Below, piece by piece: positions 35,783 through 44,769 of a stretch of DNA of 64,000 nt (the first letter of the stretch is position 1; each line of letters starts with the position of its first letter). The DNA lies in contig NZ_KK211404.1 of NCBI RefSeq assembly GCF_000622145.1, positions 1-64,000 on the forward strand, in the 5' to 3' direction. The position numbers were made by a program, and so were the translations under genes. The notes beneath the pieces were generated by a model that was not told where the DNA came from, did no database searches, and worked only from the letters and a program-made list of their open reading frames with translations. Source of the DNA: Paracoccus yeei ATCC BAA-599. Its GTDB lineage: Bacteria; Pseudomonadota; Alphaproteobacteria; Rhodobacterales; Rhodobacteraceae.

Positions 35783-35874
35783 GGGTCTGGCCTCTCTCGG
35801 GTGGAAACTGTCACGCAAGGGCTATAAGCCCAGGGGTGCGGTCGCGCAATCCGCGCCGCCTGCCAGAGGTTTCG

Positions 35875-36732
35875 ATGATCGACGAAGACGAGCGCGCCCA
35901 CCCGTTCCGCGACAGCCAGCAGGATGCCGCCGCCATCCGGCAGGTGCCCGACACGCCCCAGACCCGCGCTCCGGCCTATCGGCTGGCCTTTACCGACAAC
36001 GAATTCCTGCTGCGCGAGGAATTGCGCCCGGTGCGGCTGCAGCTGGAGTTGCTGAAGCCGCAGATGATCATGGATGCCCTAGGCGTGCGTTCGACCATCG
36101 TCATGTTCGGCGGCGCGCGCATCCCCGCCCCCGAGGCGCGGGCCGGTGCGCGCACCCCCGTCCTGGCCGAACTGTCCCGCTATTACGAGGAAGCGCGGAT
36201 CTTTGCCCGGCTGGTGACGCGGCGCAGCCTGGAGAGCAAGGGCGCCGAGAACGTGATCTGCACCGGCGGCGGCCCCGGCGTGATGGAGGCGGGCAACCTG
36301 GGCGCGGCCGAGGCCGGGGGCGTCTCCATCGGCCTGTCGATCGTGCTGCCGCACGAACAGGCGCCGAACGCCTATGTGACGCCAGACCTGTGCTTCAACT
36401 TCCACTATTTCGCGATCCGCAAGATGCATTTCCTGATGCGGGCGCGGGCGGTCACGGTGTTCCCCGGCGGCTTCGGCACCATGGACGAGATGTTCGAGGC
36501 GCTGACCCTGATCCAGACCGGCCGGATGACGCGGGTGCCCTTCATCCTGTTCGGCAAGGAGTTCTGGGACCGGGTGATCGACTGGCAGGCCCTGGCCGAG
36601 GCCGGCACCATCAGCCCCGAGGACCTGGACCTGATCAGCTTTGTCGACACGGCCGAGGAAGCGCTGGCGATCATCGACGCATGGCCCGATCCGGAGCCCG
36701 ATCCGGAGCCCGATCCGGGGCCTGAGGCCTAA
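35875..36732 (+). CDS. LOG-family protein (TIGR00730 type)
   Basis: A 285-residue Rossmann-fold protein with the LOG motif FPGGFGTMDEMFE and the nucleotide-binding VICTGGGPGVMEAGNLGA. LOG enzymes cleave nucleoside 5'-monophosphates to ribose phosphate plus base; in plants this activates cytokinins. The C-terminus ends in a short tandem repeat, PDPEPDPEPDPGPEA, encoded by three 12-bp units at 36685-36720, which looks recent and is probably disordered. The stop codon overlaps the convergent gene's stop by a few bases. Confidence 0.87.
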   Translation: MIDEDERAHPFRDSQQDAAAIRQVPDTPQTRAPAYRLAFTDNEFLLREELRPVRLQLELLKPQMIMDALGVRSTIVMFGGARIPAPEARAGARTPVLAELSRYYEEARIFARLVTRRSLESKGAENVICTGGGPGVMEAGNLGAAEAGGVSIGLSIVLPHEQAPNAYVTPDLCFNFHYFAIRKMHFLMRARAVTVFPGGFGTMDEMFEALTLIQTGRMTRVPFILFGKEFWDRVIDWQALAEAGTISPEDLDLISFVDTAEEALAIIDAWPDPEPDPEPDPGPEA

Positions 36733-37304
36733 TGCGGCCACCAGGCCACGAAGTCGTTACTGTCCACGCCCTCGCCCGGCAGCGGCGCGCCTGAACGCAG
36801 CGCGCCGCTGCGATAGACGGCGTGGGTCAGTTCGGGCTGCATCTGCGGGTCCTCGTCGCCCGCTGCGGGGCGGACGACGATGGTCCCGCGTTCAAGCGCG
36901 CGGGCAAAGGCCGGATCGCTCAGGTAGATCGCCTTGAGATAGTCGATGACCTCGGCGCGGAACGCGGCCTGATCCAGGGGCGTGTCGGCATTGGCTGCCA
37001 TCGCGCGGGCGCGGGCCAGCGCGGCCTCGGCCTCGGCGCGGATGCGCGCCTCAAGCGCGGGGTCTTCGCGTCCCAGCCGCTCGATGGCATCGTCGCTGAG
37101 CCGGAAGCCGTCGCGGGGCGCGGTGTCGTCCCGGGATCCGGCCTGGTCGCGACCGGGCCGCAGCCTGACATCCTCCTCGCCCGGGCGGGTGGCTTCGGGG
37201 GGCACCACAACGCGGCCGGGGCTGACGGAAGGGTCCCGCGCCGCGCCCGGGGCGGGGGCCAGGGCCGGAACCGGAGAAGAGCTGCTGATCGAAGGCGAGG
37301 CCAT
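36729..37304 (-). CDS. Hypothetical protein with disordered Pro/Ser N-terminus
   Basis: A 191-residue protein. The first 65 residues are rich in Ser, Pro, Arg and Asp and look unstructured. A helical segment (about 70-150, with LGREDPALEARIRAEAEAAL and VIDYLKAIYLSDPAFARALE) follows, then a short end DSNDFVAWWPH. There is no signal peptide or membrane helix and I recognise no family. It sits downstream of rlmH on the same strand and converges with the LOG gene, sharing about 4 bp. Confidence 0.6.
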   Translation of the reverse strand: MASPSISSSSPVPALAPAPGAARDPSVSPGRVVVPPEATRPGEEDVRLRPGRDQAGSRDDTAPRDGFRLSDDAIERLGREDPALEARIRAEAEAALARARAMAANADTPLDQAAFRAEVIDYLKAIYLSDPAFARALERGTIVVRPAAGDEDPQMQPELTHAVYRSGALRSGAPLPGEGVDSNDFVAWWPH

Positions 37305-37403
37305 GCCGAAACCCGGGAATCATCATGCGGACAGGATCATGTTAACCTTCGTCGCGCGATTTTAACCCATTGTTAAGGTTAAATATTCCTAAAGTTTTAA
37401 CGA

Positions 37404-37871
37404 TCAGGCGCGGTGATAGGGGCTGCCGGCCAGGATGGTGGTCGCGCGATAGATCTGTTCGGCCAGCATGACACGCACCAGCATATGGGGCCAGACCATG
37501 CGGCCCAGGCTGACCGACAGCGCGGCGCGGGCCCGCAGGGCGGGGTCGATCCCGTCGGCGCCGCCGATGACGAAGGCGATGTCGCGGGCCTGGTCCCGGA
37601 ACCCCGCGATCCGGTCTGCGAATTCCGGCGAGGTCAGCATCTGGCCGCGTTCGTCCAGCGTCACCAGCGCCGCATCGGAGGGAATGACCCGATCCAGCAG
37701 TGCCGCCTCGGCCGCCATGCCGCCGCCGCGCTTGTCCTCGACCTCGGCGATGGTCACGGGGGGCAGGCCCAAGGCGCGGCCCGCCTTGGCGTGACGGTCG
37801 AGATAATCGGCGATCAGCGTCGCCTCGGGGCCCTGCCGCAGCCGCCCGACCGCGGCAATGACCATCCGCAT
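37404..37871 (-). CDS. rlmH: 23S rRNA pseudouridine1915 N3-methyltransferase
   Basis: A 155-residue SPOUT methyltransferase that modifies pseudouridine 1915 in helix 69 on assembled ribosomes. ALVTLDERGQMLTSPEFA, FVIGGADGIDP and the C-terminal knot SLGRMVWPHMLVRVMLAEQIYRA are characteristic, and the protein ends with the conserved SPYHRA. It follows rsfS by 12 bp, the common order in alphaproteobacteria. Confidence 0.96.
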   Translation of the reverse strand: MRMVIAAVGRLRQGPEATLIADYLDRHAKAGRALGLPPVTIAEVEDKRGGGMAAEAALLDRVIPSDAALVTLDERGQMLTSPEFADRIAGFRDQARDIAFVIGGADGIDPALRARAALSVSLGRMVWPHMLVRVMLAEQIYRATTILAGSPYHRA

Positions 37872-37883
37872 GCGTCCGGCCCG

Positions 37884-38321
37884 TCAGCCCTGCGGGCGTT
37901 GGGCGGCTTCGTCGGCGGCGTGATCGGCGCGCAGCCTGTCCAGCGTGGCCGAGCGCAGCGCATCCGCCGGCATCCACATCTTTTCAAGCTGATAGAACTC
38001 GCGCACCTCGGGGCGGAAGACATGGACGATCACGTCGTCGGTGTCGATCAGCACCCAGTCGCCGGTGTCCTTGCCTTCGACGCGGGCCGAGCGGCCGGTC
38101 TGCTCCTTCAGACGCTCGACCAGCTTTTCCGCGATCGACGCGACCTGGCGCGCGTTCCGGCCCGAGGCGATCACCATGTGGTCGGCCATGGCCGAGCGGC
38201 CGCGCAGGTCGATGGTCACGACCTCTTCGGCCTTGTCGTCGTCGAGCGAGGCAAGAATGCGATCCAGAAGCTGATCGCTGGTCAGCCCGGGCATCGCGGC
38301 GGTCGCAGCCGGTGCAGTCAC
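37884..38321 (-). CDS. rsfS: Ribosomal silencing factor RsfS
   Basis: A 145-residue Iojap-family protein that binds L14 and blocks 30S-50S joining during starvation. The conserved core runs from DDKAEEVVTIDLRGRSAMAD through HMVIASGRNARQV to GDWVLIDTDDVIVHVF and REFYQLEKMW. The start is uncertain: GTG at 38321, ATG at 38294, or a non-standard CTG further up that would fit the GGAGG sequence better. nadD, often upstream of rsfS, is absent here. Confidence 0.93.
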   Translation of the reverse strand: MTAPAATAAMPGLTSDQLLDRILASLDDDKAEEVVTIDLRGRSAMADHMVIASGRNARQVASIAEKLVERLKEQTGRSARVEGKDTGDWVLIDTDDVIVHVFRPEVREFYQLEKMWMPADALRSATLDRLRADHAADEAAQRPQG

Positions 38322-38418
38322 CGGCGAGACGGTATTGGACAGGGGTTCATCCTCCGGTCATCGCGCCGCTCTCCCCCGGCGCCGGGGCCCTTATAATGTA
38401 GCATGGAATTGCCCCGGC

Positions 38419-38664
38419 TCAATGCGGGGCGGCCAGATTTGTGGGCAGGACGCGGGCCGCGGCTTGGACCCGGCAGGCCGACAGCGGAAGATTATCCCAT
38501 GTTTCCGGGCATTTGACTAAGCCTTCGGCCCAGGCCAGGCGGTCGGTTTCCAGCCGCAACAGTTGGCGCGCGCGTTCCGCCGGGGTTTGCGCGACGAAGA
38601 CGGCGAGCGTGAAGAGCGCGGCGCAAAGCAGCGGAAACGCCCGCAGGAAAATACGAATCATCAT
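38419..38664 (-). CDS. Small secreted or anchored protein, function unknown
   Basis: An 81-residue protein with a hydrophobic N-terminus (MMIRIFLRAFPLLCAALFTL) that could be a signal peptide or single membrane anchor, followed by QTPAERARQLLRLETDRLAW and two cysteines (KCPETWDN, ACRVQ) that might form a disulfide. AAAGGTGATC precedes the ATG. I recognise no family. It is the first gene downstream of TGTAC array C, about 110 bp from it. Confidence 0.55.
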   Translation of the reverse strand: MMIRIFLRAFPLLCAALFTLAVFVAQTPAERARQLLRLETDRLAWAEGLVKCPETWDNLPLSACRVQAAARVLPTNLAAPH

Positions 38665-38775
38665 GGCAGATCACCTTTCGTCCGGGCTTGACCATAGGGA
38701 CCGGATGCCAAGAATGAATTAACAGAACCGTGCCCGCCGCGTGACCGAAGGCCCCTCGGGGCGCCCGCACCGGGC

Positions 38776-38803
38776 GTACACCGCGCGTACACAGGGCGTG
38801 CAC
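38776..38803 (-). repeat. TGTAC array C: weaker third copy
   Basis: Read on the minus strand this site is TGCAC-n6-TGTAC-n6-TGTAC, once more with 11-bp spacing, including the same central GTGTACGCGCGGTGTACGC as arrays A and B. One core has changed from TGTAC to TGCAC. GTCACG lies about 30 bp further on rather than directly adjacent. It sits in a 397-bp gap between the 81-aa gene and leuC, pointing at the former. Confidence 0.7.
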
Positions 38804-38867
38804 CGCCGGTCCTCCGCCCCGGCCTGCCATATTGCCTGATGGCGAAAACCGGCGTAAAACGGCGCTC

Positions 38868-38960
38868 ATGCAAGGATTCGTCTATTTCGACATCCATGAC
38901 CGCGCCCGGCTGCCGGGTCGGTTCTACGGCGAAAGCCTGTCCGTCACCGCCCGACTTTGA
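38868..38960 (+). CDS. Possible 30-codon ORF upstream of leuC
   Basis: ATG to TGA encodes MQGFVYFDIHDRARLPGRFY plus ten more residues. It ends about 100 bp before leuC. It has no strong Shine-Dalgarno sequence and only three leucines, so it does not look like a leucine attenuation peptide. The composition is normal for a protein and it lies in an otherwise unexplained 397-bp gap, but chance occurrence is quite possible. Confidence 0.25.
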   Translation: MQGFVYFDIHDRARLPGRFYGESLSVTARL

Positions 38961-39061
38961 CGGCAGCGGGCGCATGCTTGTGCGCGCCCCTGGGACACCC
39001 CCCGACAGGCGGGCGGTCCGATCCATGACCCCACCAGCTACTCTTTCGGAAAGAGAAAGCC

Positions 39062-40498
39062 ATGACAGGCACCATGAACGCGGGCGCGCCCCGCACGCTG
39101 TACGACAAGATCTTTGACGCCCATGTGGTCGAGCGGGCCGAGGACGGCACCTGCGTGCTGTACATCGACCGCCACCTGGTCCACGAGGTGACCTCGCCCC
39201 AGGCCTTCGAGGGGCTGCGCATGGCCGGGCGCAAGGTGCGCCGGCCCGACCAGACCATCGCCGTGCCGGACCACAACGTGCCGACCACGCCTGACCGCGT
39301 GAACGGGATCGAGAACCCCGAGGGCCGCATCCAGGTCGCGGAGCTGGACAAGAACGCCCGCGAGTTCGGCCTGAACTATTACCCGATGAGCGACATCCGC
39401 CAGGGCATCGTGCATATCGTCGGCCCCGAACAGGGCTGGACCCTGCCCGGCATGACCGTCGTCTGCGGCGACAGCCACACCGCGACGCATGGCGCCTTTG
39501 GGGCGCTGGCGCATGGCATCGGCACCTCCGAGGTGGAGCACGTCCTGGCCACCCAGACGCTGATCCAGAAGAAATCGAAGAACATGAAGGTCGAGATCAC
39601 CGGCCGCCTGATGCCCGGCGTCACCGCCAAGGACATCACGCTGGCGGTGATCGGCAAGACCGGCACCGCCGGCGGCACCGGCTATGTCATCGAATACTGC
39701 GGCGAGGCGATCCGCGCCCTGTCGATGGAAGGCCGCATGACCGTCTGCAACATGGCGATCGAGGGCGGCGCCCGCGCCGGGCTGATCGCGCCGGACGAAA
39801 AGACCTTCGAATACTGCATGGGCCGCCCGCATGCCCCCAAGGGCGCGGCCTGGGAAGCCGCCGTCGCCTGGTGGAAGACGCTGTTTTCCGACGAGGGCGC
39901 GCATTGGGACAAGGTCGTCACCATCCGCGGCGAGGACATCGCCCCGGTCGTGACCTGGGGCACCTCGCCCGAGGACGTGCTGCCGATCACCGCCGCCGTC
40001 CCCGCCCCCGAGGATTTCGAGGGCGGCAAGGTCGAGGCCGCGCGCCGCAGCCTGGACTATATGGGCCTGAAGCCCGGCACGCCGCTGGAGGAGATCAAGA
40101 TCGACGCGGTCTTTATCGGGTCCTGCACCAACGGCCGGATCGAGGACCTGCGCGCCGCCGCCGGCATCCTGAAGGGCCAGAAGCTGGCGCCGGGCGTGCG
40201 GGGCATGGTCGTCCCCGGCTCGGGCCTGGTCCGCATGCAGGCCGAGGAGGAGGGCCTGGACAAGATCTTCACCGATGCCGGGTTCGAATGGCGGCTGGCG
40301 GGCTGTTCCATGTGCCTGGGCATGAACCCCGACCAGCTGGCGCCGGGCGAGCGCTGCGCCGCAACCTCGAACCGCAACTTCGAGGGCCGCATGGGCCGGG
40401 GCGGGCGCACGCATCTGATGTCGCCGGTGATGGCGGCGGCGGCGGCGATCAGGGGCCACCTGACCGACGTGCGCGCGCTTATCTCTGAAACGGTCTGA
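39062..40498 (+). CDS. leuC: 3-isopropylmalate dehydratase large subunit
   Basis: A 478-residue aconitase-family subunit of leucine biosynthesis that isomerises 2- to 3-isopropylmalate with LeuD. It carries the [4Fe-4S]-binding cysteines in FIGSCTNGR and [11 protein letters not shown], plus [20 protein letters not shown] and the [10 protein letters not shown] block. GGAAAGAGAAAG precedes the ATG at 39062. Its last 20 bp overlap the end of an opposite-strand membrane-protein gene. Confidence 0.97.
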   Translation: MTGTMNAGAPRTLYDKIFDAHVVERAEDGTCVLYIDRHLVHEVTSPQAFEGLRMAGRKVRRPDQTIAVPDHNVPTTPDRVNGIENPEGRIQVAELDKNAREFGLNYYPMSDIRQGIVHIVGPEQGWTLPGMTVVCGDSHTATHGAFGALAHGIGTSEVEHVLATQTLIQKKSKNMKVEITGRLMPGVTAKDITLAVIGKTGTAGGTGYVIEYCGEAIRALSMEGRMTVCNMAIEGGARAGLIAPDEKTFEYCMGRPHAPKGAAWEAAVAWWKTLFSDEGAHWDKVVTIRGEDIAPVVTWGTSPEDVLPITAAVPAPEDFEGGKVEAARRSLDYMGLKPGTPLEEIKIDAVFIGSCTNGRIEDLRAAAGILKGQKLAPGVRGMVVPGSGLVRMQAEEEGLDKIFTDAGFEWRLAGCSMCLGMNPDQLAPGERCAATSNRNFEGRMGRGGRTHLMSPVMAAAAAIRGHLTDVRALISETV

Positions 40499-41093
40499 CG
40501 GCGGCTGGGCGGGGCGCGCTGTCCCGCCCGGCCAGCCACAGGGCATTGACGGCGATCAGGAAAAGCCCCGCGTTCTCGAACCAGAAGTTGAACGGGAGAC
40601 GCGCGAAATCCATGCTGATGAGTTGGTCCACGTGATGAAAGCCCACCGCCCGCACCAGGACGAAACCGCAGAGCACGGCAAGGCCCAGAAGGGCCAGCCC
40701 GTTCATGCGCAGCCGTCCCTTGAGCGAACGGAGCGCGACCGTCAGGACCAGCACCACCAGCAGGATGAGGCCCGCGATGAAGCCCAGCTGCACCAGCGCG
40801 CGGTTGTCGTACCAGCCCTGGGCATGGGCCATGCAGCGCCCGGTCGCGGTCAGCGCGGTCTGCAGGTCGAGCTGCTTGTTCAGCGCCAGAAAGCCCATCA
40901 GCGGCGCGATGCCCAGCCACAGCCCGCGCGCGGCCTGGGGCGGGCGGCGGGTCAGCACCCGCACCGCCAGAACCATGCACAGCAGATAGGCCAGGACCGT
41001 CAGCCAGCCCGTCACCTCCGGGTCGCCGATGGCGGGCGTCCAGTCGCGGGACACGCAGGCGCGCAGCGCCGCGAAACTTGCAAAGCCAAACAT
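40479..41093 (-). CDS. Six-helix membrane protein between leuC and leuD, function unknown
   Basis: A 204-residue hydrophobic protein starting [20 protein letters not shown] from the ATG at 41093 (AAGGA 8 bp upstream; the earlier ATG overlaps that site). About five or six helices are predicted and there are no catalytic motifs. Relatives in Rhodobacteraceae have been labelled isopropylmalate isomerase, apparently only because of their position between leuC and leuD. Nothing in the sequence supports that. It is transcribed against both leu genes. Confidence 0.7.
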   Translation of the reverse strand: MFGFASFAALRACVSRDWTPAIGDPEVTGWLTVLAYLLCMVLAVRVLTRRPPQAARGLWLGIAPLMGFLALNKQLDLQTALTATGRCMAHAQGWYDNRALVQLGFIAGLILLVVLVLTVALRSLKGRLRMNGLALLGLAVLCGFVLVRAVGFHHVDQLISMDFARLPFNFWFENAGLFLIAVNALWLAGRDSAPRPAAVRPFQR

Positions 41094-41180
41094 ATGAAAC
41101 ATCCTTGCGGCGGAACTCGGAAACCGGCGCGAAAAGGTTAACGGCCGCAGGGGCGGCCAGTCAATTCCACGAGGACATCC

Positions 41181-41786
41181 ATGGACAAGTTCACCACCCT
41201 GACCGGCATCGCGGCCCCCATGCCGCTGGTCAACATCGACACCGACATGATCATCCCCAAGCAGTTCCTGAAGACGATCCATCGTTCGGGCCTGGGCAAG
41301 AACCTGTTCGACGAGATGCGCTACAACCCCGACGGCAGCGAAGTCCCGGATTTCGTGCTGAACCAGCCGGCCTATCGCCAGGCCGAGATCATCGTGGCGG
41401 GCGACAATTTCGGCTGCGGGTCGTCGCGCGAGCACGCGCCCTGGGCGCTGCTGGATTTCGGCATCCGCTGCGTGATCTCGACCAGCTTTGCCGACATCTT
41501 CTTCAACAACTGCTTCAAGAACGGCATCCTGCCCATCGTCATGCCGCCCGAAGTGGTCGAGGTGCTGATGGAGGATGCCCGCAAGGGCGCCAACGCGCGC
41601 ATGACGGTCGATCTGGAAAACCAGACCGTGACGACCTCGGACGGGCAGAGCTTTCCGTTCCAGGTGGACCCGTTCCGCAAGCACTGCCTGCTGAACGGGT
41701 TGGACGACATCGGCCTGACCATGGAGAAGGCCCCCGCCATCGACGCCTACGAGGCGCAGATGGCCCAGAGCCGGCCTTGGGTCTGA
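41181..41786 (+). CDS. leuD: 3-isopropylmalate dehydratase small subunit
   Basis: A 201-residue swivelling subunit that completes the LeuCD enzyme. [33 protein letters not shown], the substrate loop [14 protein letters not shown] and [20 protein letters not shown] are diagnostic. GAGGA lies 6 bp before the ATG. The end of the gene overlaps the start of the secreted EEP-family gene. Confidence 0.97.
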   Translation: MDKFTTLTGIAAPMPLVNIDTDMIIPKQFLKTIHRSGLGKNLFDEMRYNPDGSEVPDFVLNQPAYRQAEIIVAGDNFGCGSSREHAPWALLDFGIRCVISTSFADIFFNNCFKNGILPIVMPPEVVEVLMEDARKGANARMTVDLENQTVTTSDGQSFPFQVDPFRKHCLLNGLDDIGLTMEKAPAIDAYEAQMAQSRPWV

Positions 41787-42814
41787 TCCGGCTGATCGCG
41801 CTGCTGTCGGCGCTGGCCGCCCCGGCGGCCTGGGGCCAGCCGCTGCGGATCGCCACGTTCGACCCCGGCCTGTCGCGCGACGGGCCGGGGCTTTTGTTGC
41901 GCGATCTTGGCCGCAAGGACGCGCAGATCGACGCGGTTCTGGGCGTGATCGCGGCGGTGCGGCCCGACATCCTGCTGCTGACCGGCTTTGACTGGGACCA
42001 CGAGGGGCGCGCGCTGGCCGCCTTTCGCGCCCGGCTGGCGGCGGCGGGGGTGGACTACCCCCATGCCTTCGCCGGGCGGCCGAACGCGGGCATGGTCACC
42101 GGGCTGGACATGGACGGCGACGGGCGGCGCGGCACGCCCGACGACCGGCAGGGCTTTGGCCGGTTTTCGGGCCAGGGCGGCATGGTCCTGCTGTCGCGCC
42201 ACCCGATCGGGCCGGTCACGGATTACAGCGGTTTCCTGTGGCGCGACCTGCCCGGCAACCGGATGCCCCCGGCCCCGCCCGAGGTGGCGGCGGTGCAGCG
42301 CCTGCCATCGGTGGCGCATTGGGATGCGGTGGTGACGGTCGGCGGGCGGGGGCTGCATGTGCTGGCGATGGCGGCCTCGCCCCCGGCCTTCGGGCGGGGC
42401 GAGCGCAACATCGGGCGCAACCACGACGAGCTGGCCTTCTGGCTGGGGCACCTGCCGGACGCGCCCTTCGTGCTGGCGGGCAAGCTGAACATGGATGCCC
42501 TTGACAGCGCGGGCGACCCGGGCGCGCTGGCGCGGATCATGGCGCGGGTGCAGGACCCCCTGCCCCGCAGCGAAGGCGGGCGGCGCGCCGGCGCGCTGGG
42601 GGTGAACGCGGCGCAGAAGGGGGACCCGGGGCTGGACACCGGCGACTGGCCCGACGACAGGCCGCCGGGCAACCTGCGGGTGGATTACGTCCTGCCGGGA
42701 AAGGGGCTGGGCGTTCTGGGCGCGGGCGTCCACTGGCCCGAGGACGGGACCGCCGAGGCCGCCTCCAGCCATCGGCTGGTCTGGGTGGACATCGACTGGC
42801 CCCTAGCGCCCTAG
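41777..42814 (+). CDS. Secreted endonuclease/exonuclease/phosphatase-family protein
   Basis: From a TTG at 41777 that overlaps the leuD stop, the frame gives 345 residues with a signal peptide ([20 protein letters not shown]). The mature part has an EEP fold: [49 protein letters not shown] and a final RLVWVDIDW. The usual Asn and Asp-His catalytic residues are only partly recognisable: LLLTGFDWD stands where family members have LQE. TTG is the only plausible initiation codon, so coupling to leuD translation is likely. Confidence 0.75.
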   Translation: MGLIRLIALLSALAAPAAWGQPLRIATFDPGLSRDGPGLLLRDLGRKDAQIDAVLGVIAAVRPDILLLTGFDWDHEGRALAAFRARLAAAGVDYPHAFAGRPNAGMVTGLDMDGDGRRGTPDDRQGFGRFSGQGGMVLLSRHPIGPVTDYSGFLWRDLPGNRMPPAPPEVAAVQRLPSVAHWDAVVTVGGRGLHVLAMAASPPAFGRGERNIGRNHDELAFWLGHLPDAPFVLAGKLNMDALDSAGDPGALARIMARVQDPLPRSEGGRRAGALGVNAAQKGDPGLDTGDWPDDRPPGNLRVDYVLPGKGLGVLGAGVHWPEDGTAEAASSHRLVWVDIDWPLAP

Positions 42815-43578
42815 CGGCCGGGCGGCAGCAGCACCAGGCAGCTGTCGCGCCCGTCGGCCTGGATGGTGCGCGCGCCCGAGACGATGGCCCGGGTCCGGGC
42901 CGAGCCGGTCTGCGGGTTGCGCGTCTTGGGCGCGGGCAGGATCGAGGCCAGCGCCGCCGCCTGCGCCATCGTCAGCCGGTCGGGGGTGGTCTTGAAATAG
43001 TGCTGCGCCGCGGCGTGGACGCCGAAGACGCCGCGCCCGAACTCGGCCAGGTTCAGATAGACCTCGACGATGCGGCGCTTGGACCAGAGCGCCTCGATCA
43101 TCGGGGTGTAGAGCGTTTCCAGCGCCTTGCGCGGCCAGCTGCGGCCCTGCCACAGAAAGACGTTCTTGGCGGTCTGCTGGGTGATGGTCGATGCCCCCCG
43201 GCTGGAGCCCGAGGCGATGACGCGGCGGATCTCGACCATGTCGAAGCCCCAGTGGCGGCAGAAATTGGCGTCCTCGGCGGCGACGACGGCGCGCACCATC
43301 TGGGGGGCGATGTCGTCGATGTCGGTCCATTGCCGTTCGGCGCGGCCCGGGAATTCGCGCTGGCCGGCGATGATGGTCCAGCTGGTCGGCGGGTTCACGA
43401 CCGAGAACAGCAGGACCAGCGCCGCCATCAGCGCCAAGAGCCGCAGCCCGATCCAGCGCAGCCAGCCGGCCAGCCACCAGGCGCCCCGGCGCAGCGGGCG
43501 CAGGCGGCGGCGGGCCCTTGGCGCATCGCTCTGGGCCAGGGCCTCGGGGTCGGGAAGGGTGTCGCTGCGGCGGGGCAT
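42811..43578 (-). CDS. mtgA: Monofunctional peptidoglycan glycosyltransferase
   Basis: A 255-residue GT51 enzyme that polymerises lipid II without a transpeptidase domain. After a basic N-terminus there is one membrane anchor (about 38-60). The catalytic block has MVRAVVAAEDANFCRHWGFD (catalytic Glu and the ED pair), RGASTITQQTAKNVFLW and KRRIVEVYLNLAEFG. It converges on the EEP-type gene with a 4-bp overlap. Confidence 0.95.
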   Translation of the reverse strand: MPRRSDTLPDPEALAQSDAPRARRRLRPLRRGAWWLAGWLRWIGLRLLALMAALVLLFSVVNPPTSWTIIAGQREFPGRAERQWTDIDDIAPQMVRAVVAAEDANFCRHWGFDMVEIRRVIASGSSRGASTITQQTAKNVFLWQGRSWPRKALETLYTPMIEALWSKRRIVEVYLNLAEFGRGVFGVHAAAQHYFKTTPDRLTMAQAAALASILPAPKTRNPQTGSARTRAIVSGARTIQADGRDSCLVLLPPGR

Positions 43579-43636
43579 GGCCGCGTCCTGTCACGGCCAG
43601 CCCCTTTGCGTCAAGCGTCCCGCGCCCGCGCCCCCG

Positions 43637-44257
43637 TCACGAGGACGAGGCGAAGCCCGAGGAGCTGGTGCCCTGGCCCGAGGCGGGGGCGGTTTCGGAT
43701 TCCGCCGCGGCGGCGCCGGAGGCGGGGGCGGTGTCGGCCGCCGGAACCCCGAGCGCGCTGCCGAGCTTGCCGCCGGCGAAGGCCTCGCGCAGCCGCTCCT
43801 CCTGGGCGTCGGGCAGCGAGGTCTGCAGCACGCGGCCGCGCAGGCGGAAGCTTTCCAGCCGCGCCAGCACCTTGTCGGCCGTCATCTTGCGCACCAGGAT
43901 GAACACCGCCGAGCCGCCGGGCGGGATCGACTGGCCGAGGCTGCGCATGAAGTCGTCGTTGATCCCGACATCGCTGAGCTTGCCCGCGATCGCCCCCGAG
44001 GCCGCGCCGACCGCCGCGCCGAGCAGAGGGTTCAGGAACAAAAGCCCGACCAGCGTGCCCCAGAAGCCGCCGCCCACCGCGCCGGCGGCGGTCAGGTTCA
44101 CCGCCTGGTGCAGCTGGATGTCTTCGGCCGAGGGACGGGTGACGACCACCGCGTCCTCGAGCTGGATCAGGTATTCGGTCTGCATCTTGACCAGTTCGCT
44201 GCGCAGCTCGAAGCCCGTCGCCTCGTCATCGAAGGCAATGACCACAAGATCGGACAT
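43637..44257 (-). CDS. DUF1269-type membrane-associated protein
   Basis: A 206-residue protein starting MSDLVVIAFDDEATGFELRS, the beginning typical of DUF1269 proteins. A Gly/Ala-rich hairpin (GAVGGGFWGTLVGLLFLNPL, GAAVGAASGAIAGKL) resembles glycine-zipper membrane segments. A second alpha/beta half (SAVFILVRKMTADKVLARLE) follows, then a low-complexity Ser/Ala/Pro tail. Function is unknown. The ATG at 44257 is preferred over the frame start at 44305. Confidence 0.78.
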   Translation of the reverse strand: MSDLVVIAFDDEATGFELRSELVKMQTEYLIQLEDAVVVTRPSAEDIQLHQAVNLTAAGAVGGGFWGTLVGLLFLNPLLGAAVGAASGAIAGKLSDVGINDDFMRSLGQSIPPGGSAVFILVRKMTADKVLARLESFRLRGRVLQTSLPDAQEERLREAFAGGKLGSALGVPAADTAPASGAAAAESETAPASGQGTSSSGFASSS

Positions 44258-44427
44258 GCTGAAAATCCTTTCGGTTGTGCGGCGGGGATCGCCGCGAGGG
44301 AACACCCGGGCCCTGACCGGGTTTCGTTGACACAGGCACCGTTGCGGCGCTTCGCCCTTGTCTCGGCCCGGCGTTATGGTGCCAAATGCAAGCGTCGCTC
44401 GCCAGACCCATTGACCCAGGAGTTTTC

Positions 44428-44766
44428 ATGTTGATCCAGCTTGTCCAGTTCGAGGTGCGCCCCGGCCAGCGGGACGCCTTTGTCGCGGCCTTCCGGATCA
44501 ACTGGGAGGGGACGCGGGCCGAGCCGGGCAACATCCGCTTCGACCTGCTGGCCGACCCCGAGGACGAGAACCGCTTCCATTGCTACGAGATCTTTGCCGA
44601 CGAGGCGGCGCTGGACGCCCATCGCGCGACCGAGCATTACCGGCGCTGCGTCGAGCTGATCGGGCCGCTGACCACGGGCAGCCGCAGCAAGCGGTTCTTT
44701 TCCCCGGTGCTGGTCGAGGGGGCGGCCGGGGAGCGGGCGGCCGAGAGCACGGGGGACCGCGCCTGA
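44428..44766 (+). CDS. Antibiotic biosynthesis monooxygenase-domain protein
   Basis: A 112-residue ferredoxin-like ABM protein. MLIQLVQFEVRPGQRDAFVA, GNIRFDLLADPEDENRFHCY and DAHRATEHYRRC match small YgiN/LsrG-type members that act on quinones or signalling lactones, or detoxify aldehydes. AGGAG lies 7 bp before the ATG at 44428. It ends 3 bp before the glycosyltransferase gene, so the two are probably co-transcribed, though no shared pathway is evident. Confidence 0.82.
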   Translation: MLIQLVQFEVRPGQRDAFVAAFRINWEGTRAEPGNIRFDLLADPEDENRFHCYEIFADEAALDAHRATEHYRRCVELIGPLTTGSRSKRFFSPVLVEGAAGERAAESTGDRA

Positions 44767-44769
44767 GCC

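Noticed and set aside
38868-38960. Leucine attenuation leader peptide for leuC
   Set aside because: Only three leucines, not consecutive, and no alternative hairpin pair was seen before leuC.
40479-41093. Annotation as isopropylmalate isomerase
   Set aside because: The protein is a multi-helix membrane protein without cluster-binding cysteines; leuC and leuD themselves encode the isomerase.
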